Positions 1 to 11,975 of a stretch of DNA of 45,397 bases are shown here, piece after piece. This DNA comes from Intoshia linei (Eukaryota > Orthonectida > Rhopaluridae): positions 1 to 45,397 of the forward strand of contig LWCA01000160.1 in NCBI GenBank assembly GCA_001642005.1, given 5' to 3'. The notes beneath the pieces are model-generated. The model made no database searches. It was given only the letters and a program-made list of their open reading frames with translations, and was not told where the DNA came from. Each line of letters starts with the position of its first letter. Position 1 is the stretch's first letter. The position numbers and the translations under genes were made by a program.

Positions 1-1399
1 TGAATAAATAAAAAAAAATATAAATTGAAAATTAATTGTTATGGAAATAATTATGATTATGAAATTTACTATACAAAATAAATTAAATTTTGCTCATTAT
101 TCATATTTTTAAGTGCTTTGCCCCAGGTTTTTTTTAAACCTTTTTATATAATTTTTTATAATTGTGTATCATTCAACCCCATCTTCCACGTATGGGGTGG
201 CACTTTTTTATTCTCGCAAAAAAGTGAAAAAATTCACACTCCTAGTGTAGATCTAAAAATATGTCATTTTTTTTATATTGAATTATAATTTATTATTATC
301 TAGGTAGTTGGTAAAAGTACAATTTTCCATTAAGGGTTGGTAAATTTTAATTTTTAGTAAAATTAGTCGAATTTTTGAAATTATTTGAAATTTTAGAGTG
401 GTTCATATATAGACCATTGGTATTTTTGAAAATTTTGAATCATTAATATATGAATCATTGGATGTGAAACCGTTAAAATAAAATAAAGTGATTGCATCCC
501 ATATTGTTTAAACCCATTAACCGTGATATTTACATATTTAATTTTTTTTATAATGAAGACAAACTAAAATAATTTAATTAATTTTATATTTAAATAATAT
601 TTCATTTAATTTTAAAATTTAATACGATTTTAGGGCAAAATTGTCTAGAGATATAGATAAATATTCACGATACTGTACGATAAATGATTTGAACAATTTA
701 ACCGTAAGTATGATAAAATATATTTAATAAATTTATACAGACCCTGTATCACGAATTGGACATAATAAATAATGGCAAGATAACACTAATGATGATTTTC
801 AATTTAATATTTAAAAAACATTTACCTAAAACAAAAATAAAAAATTTATGCATAGAAAAAAAATCAAAAATAATTCTTTATCAATTAAATAAGGTTTAAT
901 AAAATTTTTAGAATTTTTTAAATAATTTTTTTAATATTTTAGAAAGATGGTATTTACATTGACAAAATTGAATTTCTATGCATTATACCATACATTATGA
1001 AATTATTTAAATTTTGTAAAAATAAAAATTAAATATTTAAATATACACTTTGTACTGAATAAATGATAAACTCTCGTAAGAAATAATGTACGTCAACTTA
1101 AACAGCTCATTGAAAATTTAAACATGTAAAAATAAAGTAATTATAATTTAATGGATAATAAATGGAGTTATTTTGATATGCTTAGATTTTAAAATTGACA
1201 AAATCCATATCAACATTGTATACAAATGGTTTTTACTTTGGAAATTAAACACGAATAAGTATGATTTTTTTATTATAAATAAGAACAAAATTTATTAATT
1301 GTCGTAATTAAAATAATTGCATCCTATTGAATCAAATTATTAGCAAAAAATAAGGACAAATTTCTTATTAGCCAAACTTTACAAATACAGCAATATTAG
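1..1399. other. AT-rich intergenic region
   Basis: No gene is supported here. The stretch around 185-255 (a GGCAC, T-run, TTCTC, A-run, AATTCAC order) resembles the inner part of the CTAGxTTGACTGT repeat family seen at 19.2, 23.7 and 27.8 kb, so it may be an old fragment. The rest is low-complexity A/T sequence that serves as the upstream flank of the gene starting at 1400. Confidence 0.5.
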
Positions 1400-3450
1400 A
1401 TGACTGATTATAATACCTCTCAAGAATCAGAATTTTCTTTTATGTCTTTAGAGGAGAGTGAAACCAAACTGCAAAATAAAAAAAATTTTTCCAAATTTGA
1501 ACGAATAGTCAAGCAACGCAACAGTGATGCTGAATTTACAAAAGAATGGATTTTAAACAACGAAAGAATGAAAATCAAGCTGAACAATGAAGCAATTGAT
1601 TTTATAATTGGTAATACGGAAAAAACCAACCCGGAAAAAGTTTCAACTGAACCTATTAAAAAAAAATTAAACGAGGAATATGACAGTGAAGGATGTAATG
1701 TGTCAATTGAATTTAATAATTTCGATCAGGACAAGAAACAGTGTATAAATAAGAATCTTGAAAATAATGATACTGAGTTGAAAACTATAAAGGAGATAAT
1801 ATCTAAACGAGATAAAAAATCCATCATAAAAAACGGAAAAGCACATAGTACGCTTAAAAAACGAAACAGAAAATACAGTAAATTTATCTAGTATCATCGA
1901 TTAACGTACATTTAGGTTTTAGTTTGAAGGGAAACAAAATATCCTCAATATCGGAAAAATCTCCTTTAATCGAAAGGGTAATTGTCAAAAGTTAAAAATA
2001 CAATTTTTTCAGATTGAATTTACGAGAAAATTGAAAATGAATGAACTGAGAAATAAACTGGAAGAGACTAACATTCAAATGGATTCTCTGAAACAAGAAA
2101 TTCGGTAAATTGTTCATGAACTTATACATTTATTATTTAGAGATTTAAAAATACAATTAAAATTGGAAACTAGAAATAACGTGAAACGTGATAATCAAGT
2201 TAACAAATTACCTATTCTCTATAACCGGTTACTTGAAGACGTACAGAATTTGCAAAATTTAGTAAAAAAACAAAAAAAGGAAATTTTAAATAGTAAAAAT
2301 GGCAACAAAACCCTACAAATTGAAAATGATAAATTGAAAAATCAAGTTGTCAAATTCGAGATTTTGAACAAAGAACACAACCTTCAAGAAAGACACAATT
2401 TGAAAATTAAAAATAAACAATTGGAAGGAATTATCAATAAAAACAATGAAGAAATAAAGGTACACATAGAATACTCTATACAATTAAATATAGAATCTCA
2501 AAGTTTACGGTAAAAATTTGGTTAAAAACAATGAATACAATATGATGAAAATGAAAAATAAATCAAAAAAGAGTGACAAAATCATTGAGGAAATGACGGA
2601 GCGCATCAAAGAACTAGAGAAGGATACATTTGTATTAACTATCACTTTTTAAACCGTTACTTGTTATTTAGATGAAATCAAAAATATTAAATAGATACAA
2701 TATTTATTCTCAGGCCAAATCAAATATTTCTTCTCCCCTGCAAAGAACACAATCTCAAAATTTTTTATATCAAATGGACAAAGATTGTTATTACGTAATT
2801 ATTTTTAAAAGTGTACATGTATTAATAGAATTGTGAATATGAAGATGCCGAAAACACTGCTTGCTGTCCCGAGGAAAATGTACTGAATAATTGTGTAGAA
2901 AATGGAGAAATTCAAGAACACACACTCCCAGTGCAAGACCAAGACACATCTAAAGTCACCCCATTAGAAGAGGAATGGAAAAATTGGCAAAAAAATATTG
3001 TTGATAGTGACAAGGAAGAATCTACAAAATCATCGATACCAATTTCAAATTCAACAAACGGTGCATCATTATTTTGTATACATTTATTTTGATTTAGAAA
3101 CAGTTAAAAATAAATTAAAAGAGGCAGACCAAGCTTTTGCAAAACTGCTAGCAGAAGAAAACATAAAATACAACAGTACAAAAAATGAATTTGTGAATTT
3201 GGAAACAAAAATATGTGTGAAAAATGATATAATCGTTGACAACAATGAAAAATATACAAATTTAAAATTTGGAGGATACCAACCAACAATAGTACTTAAC
3301 AATAAAAACAGTTGCTCAGAAAAAGTTACAAAAAATGACACCAACACAGAAAAATTAAAAGATAAAAACTGGAACCCAAATGGCAAACTCCACTTGCAAT
3401 CGAGTTTCGAGAAACTGGAAGATGAAATTGAAAATATTATAATTGCTTAA
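1400..3450 (+). CDS. LCA5: Lebercilin-like ciliary coiled-coil protein (8 exons)
   Basis: Rebuilt exons are 1400-1877, 1916-1977, 2013-2104, 2141-2459, 2494-2631, 2672-2794, 2829-3060 and 3098-3450. They sum to 599 codons in one frame and give a 598-residue protein. All seven introns are 34-40 bp with GT..AG ends. The N-terminal ~170 residues are polar. A long coiled coil follows (exons 3-5), beginning MNELRNKLEETNIQ and containing HNLQERHNLKIKNKQLEG and RIKELEK. The order and spacing of these heptad phrases match my recollection of the lebercilin domain (human LCA5 / LCA5L), a protein of the ciliary axoneme and basal body that binds the intraflagellar transport machinery. The acidic C-terminal part is not recognisable. 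An AG lies immediately before the ATG, so the start may sit just after a splice acceptor. An AATAAA follows the stop at 3464. Coiled-coil similarity can mislead, so the family name is moderate while the gene structure is strong. Confidence 0.68.
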
Positions 3451-3512
3451 TTTTTTATTGTTTAATAAAATGTCGAAAGTATTTGCGAAAATTCGGTTTG
3501 GAGTATATAATA

Positions 3513-4277
3513 TTAGGTTTGAAAAATCCTTTTTTGTTTTATGTTGATATATTCCTGAGTTAAATCAAACTTTACGCGATTCTTATCCAATTTCCAAACG
3601 TGGATAGCATTCCAATCTGCACGTTTATGAACATCAGCCCTGACTGCTTCGAAATAAACAGTTTCAGTAATATCAAAGACGAGAGACATGTTAATGTCGT
3701 TTATATTTATATTTGGAATGTAACTGAATATGCGACGATCAATGTACACATGTTCGTGGTTTCCTAAATCTATTATTCCCCATTTATTCTTTAACATGTA
3801 TATTTCTCCATAGCTTTGTTTCGTGTGTGCTTTGGAACATGCAATTACTGATCGACGTTTCGATTTTAAAGAAAACCTTTTCACAATTTTATCTGTATTA
3901 TCACGCACAGTTGAGCATTTTTTTAAGTTCAAGTCAAGTTTGTTGGGTAATTGACAGCCCATTTTCTTTTTTAATTCGAGAAAAGAGTTTTTACCTGGCA
4001 TAAATGAATTGTTCGTTTCACAGATACTAAAACTTTTTATTCTACCCAATACGCTCTTTTTTCGAAGACTGATATTGTCTGTACAGCTGGTTATTTTTGA
4101 AAAATTTGAAAGTATTGGTTTCTCATTTGTTTCCGTTTTTTGTGTGTATTTTTCATAATAAATGTCAGATAGACCAATTTTTACGTTTTTGTTGGTTTTT
4201 ATAGGACAGAAGGTGTACAAATTATATTTTTCTCCGTTGTCCGTCTTTTCCTCTATCACTTTTGTATCTTCAAACAT
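3513..4277 (-). CDS. Unrecognised protein with a possible small beta-barrel (S1/cold-shock-like) C-terminus
   Basis: A single open frame of 254 codons ends 62 bp from the stop of the convergent lebercilin-like gene. The first ~150 residues are basic and low in obvious structure. The C-terminal ~80 residues have beta-strand character with glycines and aromatics in the order GEIYMLKNKWGIIDLG, VYFEAVRADV and W-N-A-I-H-V-W. That order recalls the S1-like or cold-shock-like barrels that bind RNA, for example the repeated barrels near RNA helicases of the MOV10L1 group. This is only a pattern resemblance. The frame stays open upstream of the ATG for about 12 codons back to an ATATTTAG acceptor near 4316, so a further 5' exon is possible and the true start may be further out. 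Confidence 0.6.
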   Translation of the reverse strand: MFEDTKVIEEKTDNGEKYNLYTFCPIKTNKNVKIGLSDIYYEKYTQKTETNEKPILSNFSKITSCTDNISLRKKSVLGRIKSFSICETNNSFMPGKNSFLELKKKMGCQLPNKLDLNLKKCSTVRDNTDKIVKRFSLKSKRRSVIACSKAHTKQSYGEIYMLKNKWGIIDLGNHEHVYIDRRIFSYIPNININDINMSLVFDITETVYFEAVRADVHKRADWNAIHVWKLDKNRVKFDLTQEYINIKQKRIFQT

Positions 4278-4524
4278 GTCAATCCATTTATTTTGATTGG
4301 AATTTTTTATTGAATCTAAATATTCTTTTAAAAAATAAAATAATTTAAAAGTTGAATGAAAAATTCGTTGAAATAAAACACACCCCTAATTTAACACTTT
4401 TGAATCTATATAATCCTTATATAAAGTAAAATGGTTAAAAATATATGTCTGTTTATTTATTTGTTCCAGTTTATTTAAGAAAGTAAGGGGAGTCAAATTT
4501 TACAAATTCCATATTTTTATAACC

Positions 4525-5330
4525 GTTTTTGCAGAGTAATGTTTTATCGCAAATTTCAATTTCACAAATTGAGTCCTTCAATGTTAAAAACCCCAATTTT
4601 CTTTTGTTTTTAAATTCAAAGCGTCATAGAATTATAAAAAATACACACTCTAATAAAACGTTAAAATTCATCAATATTATGATAATTTTCAATTTCAAAA
4701 TTTTATATCTTAATAGCCAAAACTCCATATTATCCTTTTTAGTAAAAATTAAAAAAGTTCTCGAATTTGATACAACGTAAATTCTGGAATAGTTTTTAAA
4801 TTCATAAGCATTATCATAAATGGTAACCTCAAAAAAGGTAATTTTCACGGTCAAAAACCCAGATAACCTTTTTTTAAAATGATAACAGCCCTAGACATTT
4901 CAAAAAATTACCGATGATACAGTTATATCCAGTTAACACACACAAAAAATTTCAATCTGATTAAGTGAGGCCTTCACGGTCAAAAAAGCATTTTAGTACT
5001 CACATATTTTTTTCCAAAATATTTTATTAAAACAAAAAATGTAAAATAATTAACAATCCGAAAATTAAAAAAAAATAATATTATGATAGAGCTTATTCCA
5101 GTTGATATAAACACAAAATTTCAACCACAGAAATCTACACATTCTCGGTGAAAAATAATTTTTAATATATTATCAAAGAATATTTTTTAAATATTTGATT
5201 TAAGTTGAAAATTAAAAAGTAAATAATCATCCTACAATTTCAAAAAAAATGTACATTGAATGTCTACACATTTCCAATATAGATATATGGGTGTAAATCT
5301 ATATAATTGATTCCTTCGGATTTTTTTTAT
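4525..5330 (-). repeat. Modular dispersed repeat family R1 (reverse copy)
   Basis: Read on the minus strand, this block carries the R1 phrases shared with several other places: GACTCAATTT..GAAATTTGCGATAAAAC (near 4530-4580 reversed), GGTTTTTGACCGTGAA, a 'TATGATAATGCTTATGA' segment, and a CTGTGGTTGAAATTTTGTG segment near 5110-5150 reversed. The same phrases occur in forward orientation at 6.64-6.91, 15.2, 28.0-28.5, 30.95-31.25 and 40.85-41.0 kb. No coding frame is seen. Between 5330 and 6100 I see only A/T-rich sequence. Confidence 0.6.
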
Positions 5331-6102
5331 TGATACGCCATTTTTTATTTTCAAAAAATTAAAGTCTCAACATAAAAACAACACAATACGAATACAAAGT
5401 AAAATGTCATTTTAACAGATGTTAGAGTTCAGAAACGGGTATGACGAAAAAATTTTTTCAAATTGAAAAACGACATTGAAGTCGGCAAGTTAAGAATTTT
5501 AAATTTTTTAATTTAATAATTTAGTTAAATTTAACTTTTTTGTATCGATACTGATGGTACATTGTACAATGCAAATCATTACTGTATATTAGAGCTCAGC
5601 AACACATTTACCAACACGATTTGCCATGGTCCCAAGCAGGGATTGGATTTAATTGATTGCAACCAATTTAATTTCAATTAATTGGTAATAATAAAAAATT
5701 TTCTACGCCCCCATCACAATATCTCAATGAGTATATGTATTCATATTTTTAAAGTATCAAACAATAAAAATCTAAATTAGTAGATTTAATGAATATATAA
5801 TGATATCTTGATTTATTTATGTTTTATAATGTATGTTTGTATTTAAGGTTGTTTTTAGCACAGTAGTTAAATGTATGATTAAGATATTTGCGATAAATTA
5901 ATAAAAATAAAAAATCCAGAAAATGACGCTCTTACATCGACAAAAAAAACGGCGTTAATGATTTTTACAACTTTTTTATTTAGCATTTTAAATTTCATCA
6001 TTTACTATTTAGAACCTAAAAAAAGAGGCCAATGTGGAAAATGACAAAAATTATTTAATTGATGATACATATTCTGATAATATATATTTTTTCATATACA
6101 TT

Positions 6103-6329
6103 TTAAATTTCTATATCTTTAATAATACCTTTAAGATTCATAAATAGTTTTTCCTTATACCGATCGTGAGAATTACAAACCGGTGAATATTTATGAAAGC
6201 TAGAAATTTTTGGATCTGAAATGGTAAATTTGTTATGTACTAGAAATTGATCGTTATCAGCAAAATAGAATTGATTTGGATTAGTCTCTGAGCAGCTATT
6301 ATTCGAAAATCTTTTATTTATATCTAAAA
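6103..6329 (-). CDS. Possible 3'-terminal exon of an unknown gene
   Basis: On the minus strand a TTTTATTTTAG acceptor near 6330 is followed by 75 open codons with mixed, protein-like composition (NNSCSETNPNQFYFADND near the start) and a stop at 6103. The frame is open a little way upstream through the putative intron as well. I cannot find convincing partner exons. It could be a chance frame in A/T-rich DNA, or the last exon of a gene lying between 6.4 and 8.4 kb. Confidence 0.25.
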
Positions 6330-6639
6330 TAAAAAATTTTAAATTGTACAATTTAATGTAATTTATTATTAAAATAGGCAATTAGAAAGTGCGTTCAATG
6401 CTCATGCATTTTCTCAAAATATAACAAATTTTTAATTTTGTATAGTTGCTTCATATTCACCACAAATCATAAAAACCGTAAGTACTTTAAATGCAGTGAA
6501 AACGTTGCTTTGTATCTCAGTGATTTTTAAGCTTTTTTGTGTAACGTACCCTAAAGGATCATCATAATTAAAGAAAATAAGGGATTTAATAATTACGATA
6601 ATACGATAATAATTAATAAATACTCAACTTTGAAAAATG

Positions 6640-6910
6640 AGGACTCCATTTATTAAAATTTCAGGCCATTTTTAATTTTTAGAAAAAAAATTATGATGCG
6701 TTTTAACCATGAAGATGTAAGTTTCTGAGGTTGAAATTTATAATAATGTTAATGTTTAATTAAAAAGAGTCTCAGAAGTAATTTTTTGTGAAATTTTAAC
6801 TCATTTTAATTTTGAAAAAAGAGTCATTTCGGTTTTTAACACTGATGGACTCAATTTCCGAAAATGAAATTTGCGATAAAACATCTTTCTCAAAAATCTG
6901 TAATGGAAAT
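6640..6910 (+). repeat. R1 repeat copy (forward)
   Basis: Contains 'AACCATGAAGATGTAAG' followed by TTCTGAGGTTGAAATTTAT, then AACACTGATGGACTCAATTT and GAAATTTGCGATAAAACAT. These match, on the opposite strand, the block at 4.5-4.9 kb, and match forward phrases at 15.2, 28.2, 31.1 and 40.97 kb. Sequence between 6910 and 7090 is unremarkable. Confidence 0.6.
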
Positions 6911-7092
6911 TGGTATTTTGAAAACTCTACGCCCATTACTTTCTTAAATAAAATAGAACAGACAAACAGTTCTATTTTTAGCTAAAGTATCTTACACAAA
7001 AAAGGATGACAAAATTTCAAATTCACCCAAGATTTTCAAACGCACCTCAGTTTGAAAACCATTGATTTATGAAACAATACTATATTGTATAA

Positions 7093-7110
7093 CAGGGGTT
7101 CCCAAACTCA
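7093..7110 (+). mobile_element. Left terminus of a decayed hAT-like element
   Basis: CAGGGGTTCCCAAACTCA followed by a 'CTACCGCCCCTT' stretch has the typical start of animal hAT-type non-autonomous elements (CAGxGGTTCCCAAAC). I find no matching right end before the next element at 7267, so only the terminus is annotated. Confidence 0.4.
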
Positions 7111-7266
7111 TTTGATCTACCGCCCCTTCTTTTTTTAGCAATATTTTATAAGCTTTTATATATTTTTATAACCTATATATAGCAATATATAGCATGCCAC
7201 ATGTGGCCAGATTAAATTGTGTATCCCTCGAAATTGTTTAGTAATATATTTTTAAAAACACTACAC

Positions 7267-7544
7267 CAGGGGTCGGCAACCTTTTACGTTTCGTGGACTT
7301 GTTTTTAAAAATTTACACATGATACATTTCAATTTTAATTAAAAAGAAACGGTTCGTGTCTATTTAACAAAATAATATCCAGGGCGATCAGAAAATTCAG
7401 AATTAAAATGATTATAATGAACCAATTATAGTAAAAAATGTTTAAAACGGTTTTTAAAAGTTAAAACATTTAAAAATAAATAATTTACAAATTTACTCAA
7501 AAGGCCACCAAAATTATTCTGTGGCCACTGGTTTTCGACCCCTG
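7267..7544 (+). mobile_element. hAT-like MITE, 278 bp, with 8-bp target duplication
   Basis: The left end CAGGGGTCGGCAACC and the right end GGTTTTCGACCCCTG are near-perfect inverted repeats: CAGGGGTCG is identical and GCAACC faces AAAACC. The 8 bases on each side, CACTACAC (7259-7266) and AACTACAC (7545-7552), match at 7 of 8, as expected for a hAT target-site duplication. There is no coding capacity, so it is non-autonomous. From 7553 to 8474 nothing but A/T-rich sequence is seen. Confidence 0.75.
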
Positions 7545-8474
7545 AACTACACTAATAGTGATCGCAAAGTTTTTTTTCTTCGATAAAAATTGACACGAAA
7601 AATTATTTTGTAAATTTAAAATAGCCCAATACATTAATTTCTACAAAATATGAAAAAAATCAGAGTAACTCGCATCACCCATTTTATCTAACAATGAACT
7701 AATTAAATAAGCAAGTTAATATCAATGATATATAATATAAAGATATCATCCAAAAAAGCAAAATTTAATTATATCGTAACTAATACTCAACCAATTATAT
7801 AGTAATTCAAAAGACTGATTAATTTTAAAATTATATTAAAACCATTTATTTGCCAAAATAAACTGAAATGGTACCATAATAATGATATAATTTTAAAAAT
7901 TAATTTATATAGCAAATTTTAAATTATTGACAGTACAATTTACCGAACAATTCAAGGTTAAAGGTGAATTAGTACATCTAGATCTGTTTAGACACATTAA
8001 TTTAAATTTAATTTAAAATTTCCAAAATCAATAAAAATAAAGATAAATTATGTACAATCGCGGTTCACGATGCTGGTTTGCCGAAAAAAGTTTGGGCACA
8101 ACTTTGTATCAAAATAAATAAAAAATGAATCTGTATTGATGCATTTAATAGAACATTTTTAATATAAATTTAATAGAATTTACAATACTTTTTTGTTAAA
8201 TTTTGAAATACTACATCATGATATTCAATTAAATATTATCACGTGATAATTACAAGTTTTTTTTAGTTTTAAATAAAATTTAATTTAATAATGTCAGATC
8301 TAAAGATGGCAAGCATAAAAAATAATGTCACTTACATATGTATAAAAAAAAATTGCTAAAACACATCTAAACTAAACCTAACCAGTTATTGTCCAATGTC
8401 AATTTGAGAATGTTCAATAAGTTTTAAACCCCTTTAAATTTTATCATATAAACCTCCAACCTGACTGTATAAAT

Positions 8475-10063
8475 CTAAATACCATTATTTGGGTGAATGA
8501 TTTTATCTTTAGTTTTAAATATTCCATGTAAAGGTGAATCATAATTCATGAAATTCTTTTGCCTATTAAAAGTTTTATAAGAATCGATTGGTCCATTATG
8601 CGAAAATCGACGATCCATATTAAAACGGACCGCATTATCCATTGAAGGTTTTTCGGCTGAAAAAAAAGATTTTTTGGAATTTGAATAATCAAAAATATCT
8701 TTAATATCATTATCTATATAAGAATAGCATTTACTCCTAGATGGTTGATTTTGTTGTAGATATATGCAATCAGTAATAGAAATGGGTCTATTGAATTTTG
8801 AGTTTTTCAAATTTGATTGTTCGTCTCCTTTTTTAACAATTGACAGATACGTGCACCGTTCAGTACGAAACATGTTATATTCATTGAGATATTTTAAAAC
8901 AATTGTTTCGAAAAATGAGTAATTACAATAATTTGCCACAGAAGAATTTAGATTTGATTCAAATGTGCTGTTAAAAGCATAAAGAGTATTAATGACAACT
9001 GTCGGGGCATTTTTCAGAATCATGCACAGTTTTTCTAAATTTATGCTAGTCTTCTGCATGGAAATAATAATGTATAAAAATTTTGCTGGAACGCTAAAAT
9101 TGAGTTTATAGTTGTCTTCACCAACCATAAAGGACAAGGCATCAGATTCTCCCCGTTCAATGTTGATTTTTATCAAAGAAAAATTGTTTTCATCTATAAA
9201 TTTAAAATCTGAATTAAAAATGTGACTCTTCATAACATTTTTCATGTAAGATATTGAAAAATCCTGGAAAATGCCACGATAAGGTGCAATTAAATCTTTA
9301 ACTCGCCAATGAACATATGGTATAGAATTTTCTTCTCCTATACAATTTCTCACATTCGAAACTGCAATTTCATAGTTATACACCGTTTTAATGAAGTAGA
9401 TTACAATTAAACATTTAACATCGTCTGTCATTATTTGAGATAAATCATTTACAGATTGTGTCCTTTTTTTGATTTTAGATATTTTATTTTCCAAATCAGG
9501 TATATTATCATTAGGTTTTAAATTTTGCCAGGAATTTGCAATTGAACTAATCAAGGAATTTTTTTGTTTAAAAATACCATTCGACGGTTTTTCTTTGTCG
9601 TTCAGTTCAATTTGCCAATTTACGTTAATCGAATCACCTCCAATTTTCAATAAAAATATGTTTAACAATTCACCGATTAGATTTTTATTTTTTTCAATTA
9701 TTTTTCTCGATTCCATCACTTCATTTCTTAAAAAATTTGAAAAATACCTTTCTTTAACAATATCGTCATCAGAAGAATTGTAAATGTCTGAATAAGTTCC
9801 AGATGAACTTTGAGAAAATGCTTCAATTCCCGTTTTAACATTAGAATTTTCATAAATAAAACTAACAAAAGACGATTCAATTGAGAAATTTTTTAATTCG
9901 TTAAAGGTGGAACGACATATACTTTTAATGTGTGATATAGACAAACGGTTTATTATTTTGCTAAATGTCTGAGACCCCTTTTTTTGTAATATTGATTGAA
10001 TCTCCTCTATTATTTCAATTGGATTGCTTAAACGATTACTTTGAAATAAATTATTTCCGCGTT
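8475..10063 (-). CDS. Unrecognised protein, long terminal exon
   Basis: An uninterrupted frame of 529 codons runs from just after a TATTATTTAG acceptor (10064-10065) to a stop at 8475. No in-frame ATG lies near its 5' end, so the exon is probably preceded by at least one short 5' exon that I could not identify. The beginning is alpha-helical in character (PIEIIEEIQSILQKKGSQTF). A serine-rich acidic patch follows (SSSGTYSDIYNSSDDD), then a mixed alpha/beta middle with VHWRVKDLIAPYRGIF. The tail is basic, Ser/Asn-rich and probably disordered. No transmembrane segment or known motif is recognised. A 1.6 kb exon is unusual beside neighbours split every few hundred bases. The long frame and codon mix make it a real gene; its function is unknown. 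Confidence 0.7.
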
Positions 10064-10203
10064 CTAAATAATAATAATATTTTATACATGCATGGGAATG
10101 TGTATATAATAGTTAATTTGTTATCAAACAATCTTAACACATATTAGGACGTTTATAAGGTAACATTCATAAGTAAAAATCTAATTTTTTCGCATATACA
10201 AAA

Positions 10204-10508
10204 TTAAATGAATCTCCCTTTTCTGTGGTTTAAATTGGTATTTAAAAGTTTAATAAATGGGCAATGTTTTTCTTTTCGTTCAATAAATGGAATTCCAAAC
10301 AGTTTTTGATTTTTATCGAAACACTTTGCAGCATACAGTAAAACAGTATTCTTTGATAGGGTGGCGAAGGGGTTGGATATTAGCATCAATGTAACATGTT
10401 TCTCAATTATGTATGACCCACTACTTAGAAACTTGAGCCATCGCTATAATGTAACATTTTGCACGTTGTTGGGAATCGTGACAGAAATTTTTAATATTCC
10501 TGAAACCA
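10204..10508 (-). CDS. Possible last two exons of an unknown gene
   Basis: On the minus strand, an exon starting after ATTATAG (10444-10445) is open from 10443 to a stop at 10204 (80 codons: RWLKFLSSGSYIIEK, then ISNPFATLSKNTVLLY, with a Lys/His-rich end). Immediately upstream, a short open piece (10508-10465: VSGILKISVTIPNN) joins in frame if a 21-bp GT..AG intron is accepted. That is shorter than other introns here. The amino-acid mix looks genuine, but no ATG exon is visible and I recognise no family. It ends about 140 bp before the next (-) exon. Confidence 0.3.
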
Positions 10509-10778
10509 CTGGTCAATTAAAAAGTTTGCGATCAATTTTGATTTTTTAATTTGATAGATTCACCTTAAATTCAAGAAAATATAGTTATTACGGTATTATT
10601 AGTATTGAAAAATCATGTCCCCATTTTAATACATGTTGTAAACATTTCGTCAAGCCTAAGAAGGCTTCTCGGACAGAGCAGTGAAGAGCGAACAGTGGAC
10701 CCGGACCAGATGAAACTTGTCAACTCCTGTTTTAATTAAAATGTGGGTTCAATAATTTAATCTATCCATTATCTAATA

Positions 10779-11456
10779 CAATAGTTTCCAAACTTTTTTT
10801 AGTGTTATCGTGCTGGAGTAACAAAATTTTGTCGGACCATTCGAAACATTACAATAGATTAAAAAAACATTGTAAGTAGGTCCGTGATAATGTGACCCAT
10901 CATATGGTCTGGTCTCGGGTTAGGCAGGTTCAAATTTGAGTATTGATCATAAATAATCACGAATTAAAGTAAGATATTAATGATGTCAAAGCTCCCATAA
11001 TAATATACATAATATGTATTACATATAGTATATCAGAATAATTTTAAAATACATTTTCAGTGGATCCTCCATTATTCGCCAACCATTTTTCAAAATAAAT
11101 CAAAAAAGTTTCATGCCTAGATCCTGTCAAAAAAAACAAGAACTTCCAAACAATAGGATAAAATTTATTGAAATATATAAAAAATGTAATTATACGGTCG
11201 CATCGATAATTTACGAACCTGATAATGGCTTAATGTCGGGATCCAACAGTTTTTTTACGGCAGATCGGTAATAAATTAGAAAATTTATCGCGAACCACTA
11301 AATCGATATTACTAGGCAACGTTTTAAAATTTCAAAAAAAAACGTAATAAATTGACTTTTAAGTGGTAAATTAATTTTTTAAAAATTATTTTGCGAACCG
11401 GTAAAAATTTTTCCCAGACCAGTACTGGTCCGCGGACCGGCATTTGAGAAACGCTG
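10779..11456 (+). mobile_element. Degenerate hAT-like element, ~680 bp
   Basis: The left part reads CAATAGTTTCCAAACTTTTTTT. The right end reads CCGGCATTTGAGAAACGCTG, whose reverse complement CAGCGTTTCTCAAATGCCGG is a typical hAT-type terminus with an inner 'GGTCCGCGGACC' palindrome. Flanking 8-mers (ATCTAATA / GTTTAATG) match at only 5 of 8, so this is old or the left border is wrong by a base or two. No transposase frame remains. A GC-richer island of unknown nature lies upstream at about 10645-10735. Confidence 0.45.
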
Positions 11457-11559
11457 GTTTAATGTAGATATAATAATGTTTTCTATATTAAACAACTAAA
11501 GTACTTAGTAGTTTCCAGGAAACTAGGTTCCATCATTTATCAAAATATCAATCACTAAC

Positions 11560-11720
11560 TCAACCCGAAATAAAAAATCCATTTTCACCAACCCTCAAGC
11601 CTTAAGTTGATGTAAAATCTTTTTCCACATTTTTTTGAAAAATTCAATTTTACCAAACCTTACGAGAAAAAACTCTTACTCCAACCACAAAATAGAAAAC
11701 CAAAATTTTAGTAACCATGA
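11560..11720 (+). repeat. Repeat related to the interior of the CDC5L-intron MITE
   Basis: Phrases such as 'TTTTTTGAAAAATTCAATTT', TACCAAACCTTACGAGAAAAAAC and 'CACCAACCCTC' recur in the interior of the 372-bp element at 34681-35052 (TTTTTTGAAAAACACGATTT, ACCAAATCGTATGAGAAAAAAC). Both look like internal sub-repeats of one non-autonomous transposon family. No termini could be fixed for this copy. Confidence 0.4.
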
Positions 11721-11975
11721 AATAAAAATCCCTTTTCTCTAATACTTTGTTCTAACATTAAAATCAATGAGACTCACAAGCGTCATTGTATTCAGTTTCA
11801 ATTTTACATATTAATCATTTATATATTTAAAAAATTTTGCTGGTCCGAGCAAATCGACTCCGTTGGTTATAACTCAACCTGTTTCCAAAGATTTTAGGTG
11901 ATTTTTTTGAATATTATCAAAATTGAATATTTTTTTTGTTGTTCTACGATATTTTGCATTCAATTTAGTTTAACC

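Noticed and set aside
4529-4854. Overlapping plus and minus frames of ~80 codons
   Set aside because: Both lie in the R1 repeat, are dominated by Asn/Lys/Ile/Phe, and recur as repeat phrases elsewhere.
10920-10950. GGTTCAAATTTG resembling a tRNA B box
   Set aside because: No matching A box, acceptor stem or anticodon arm could be folded around it; it lies inside a transposon remnant.
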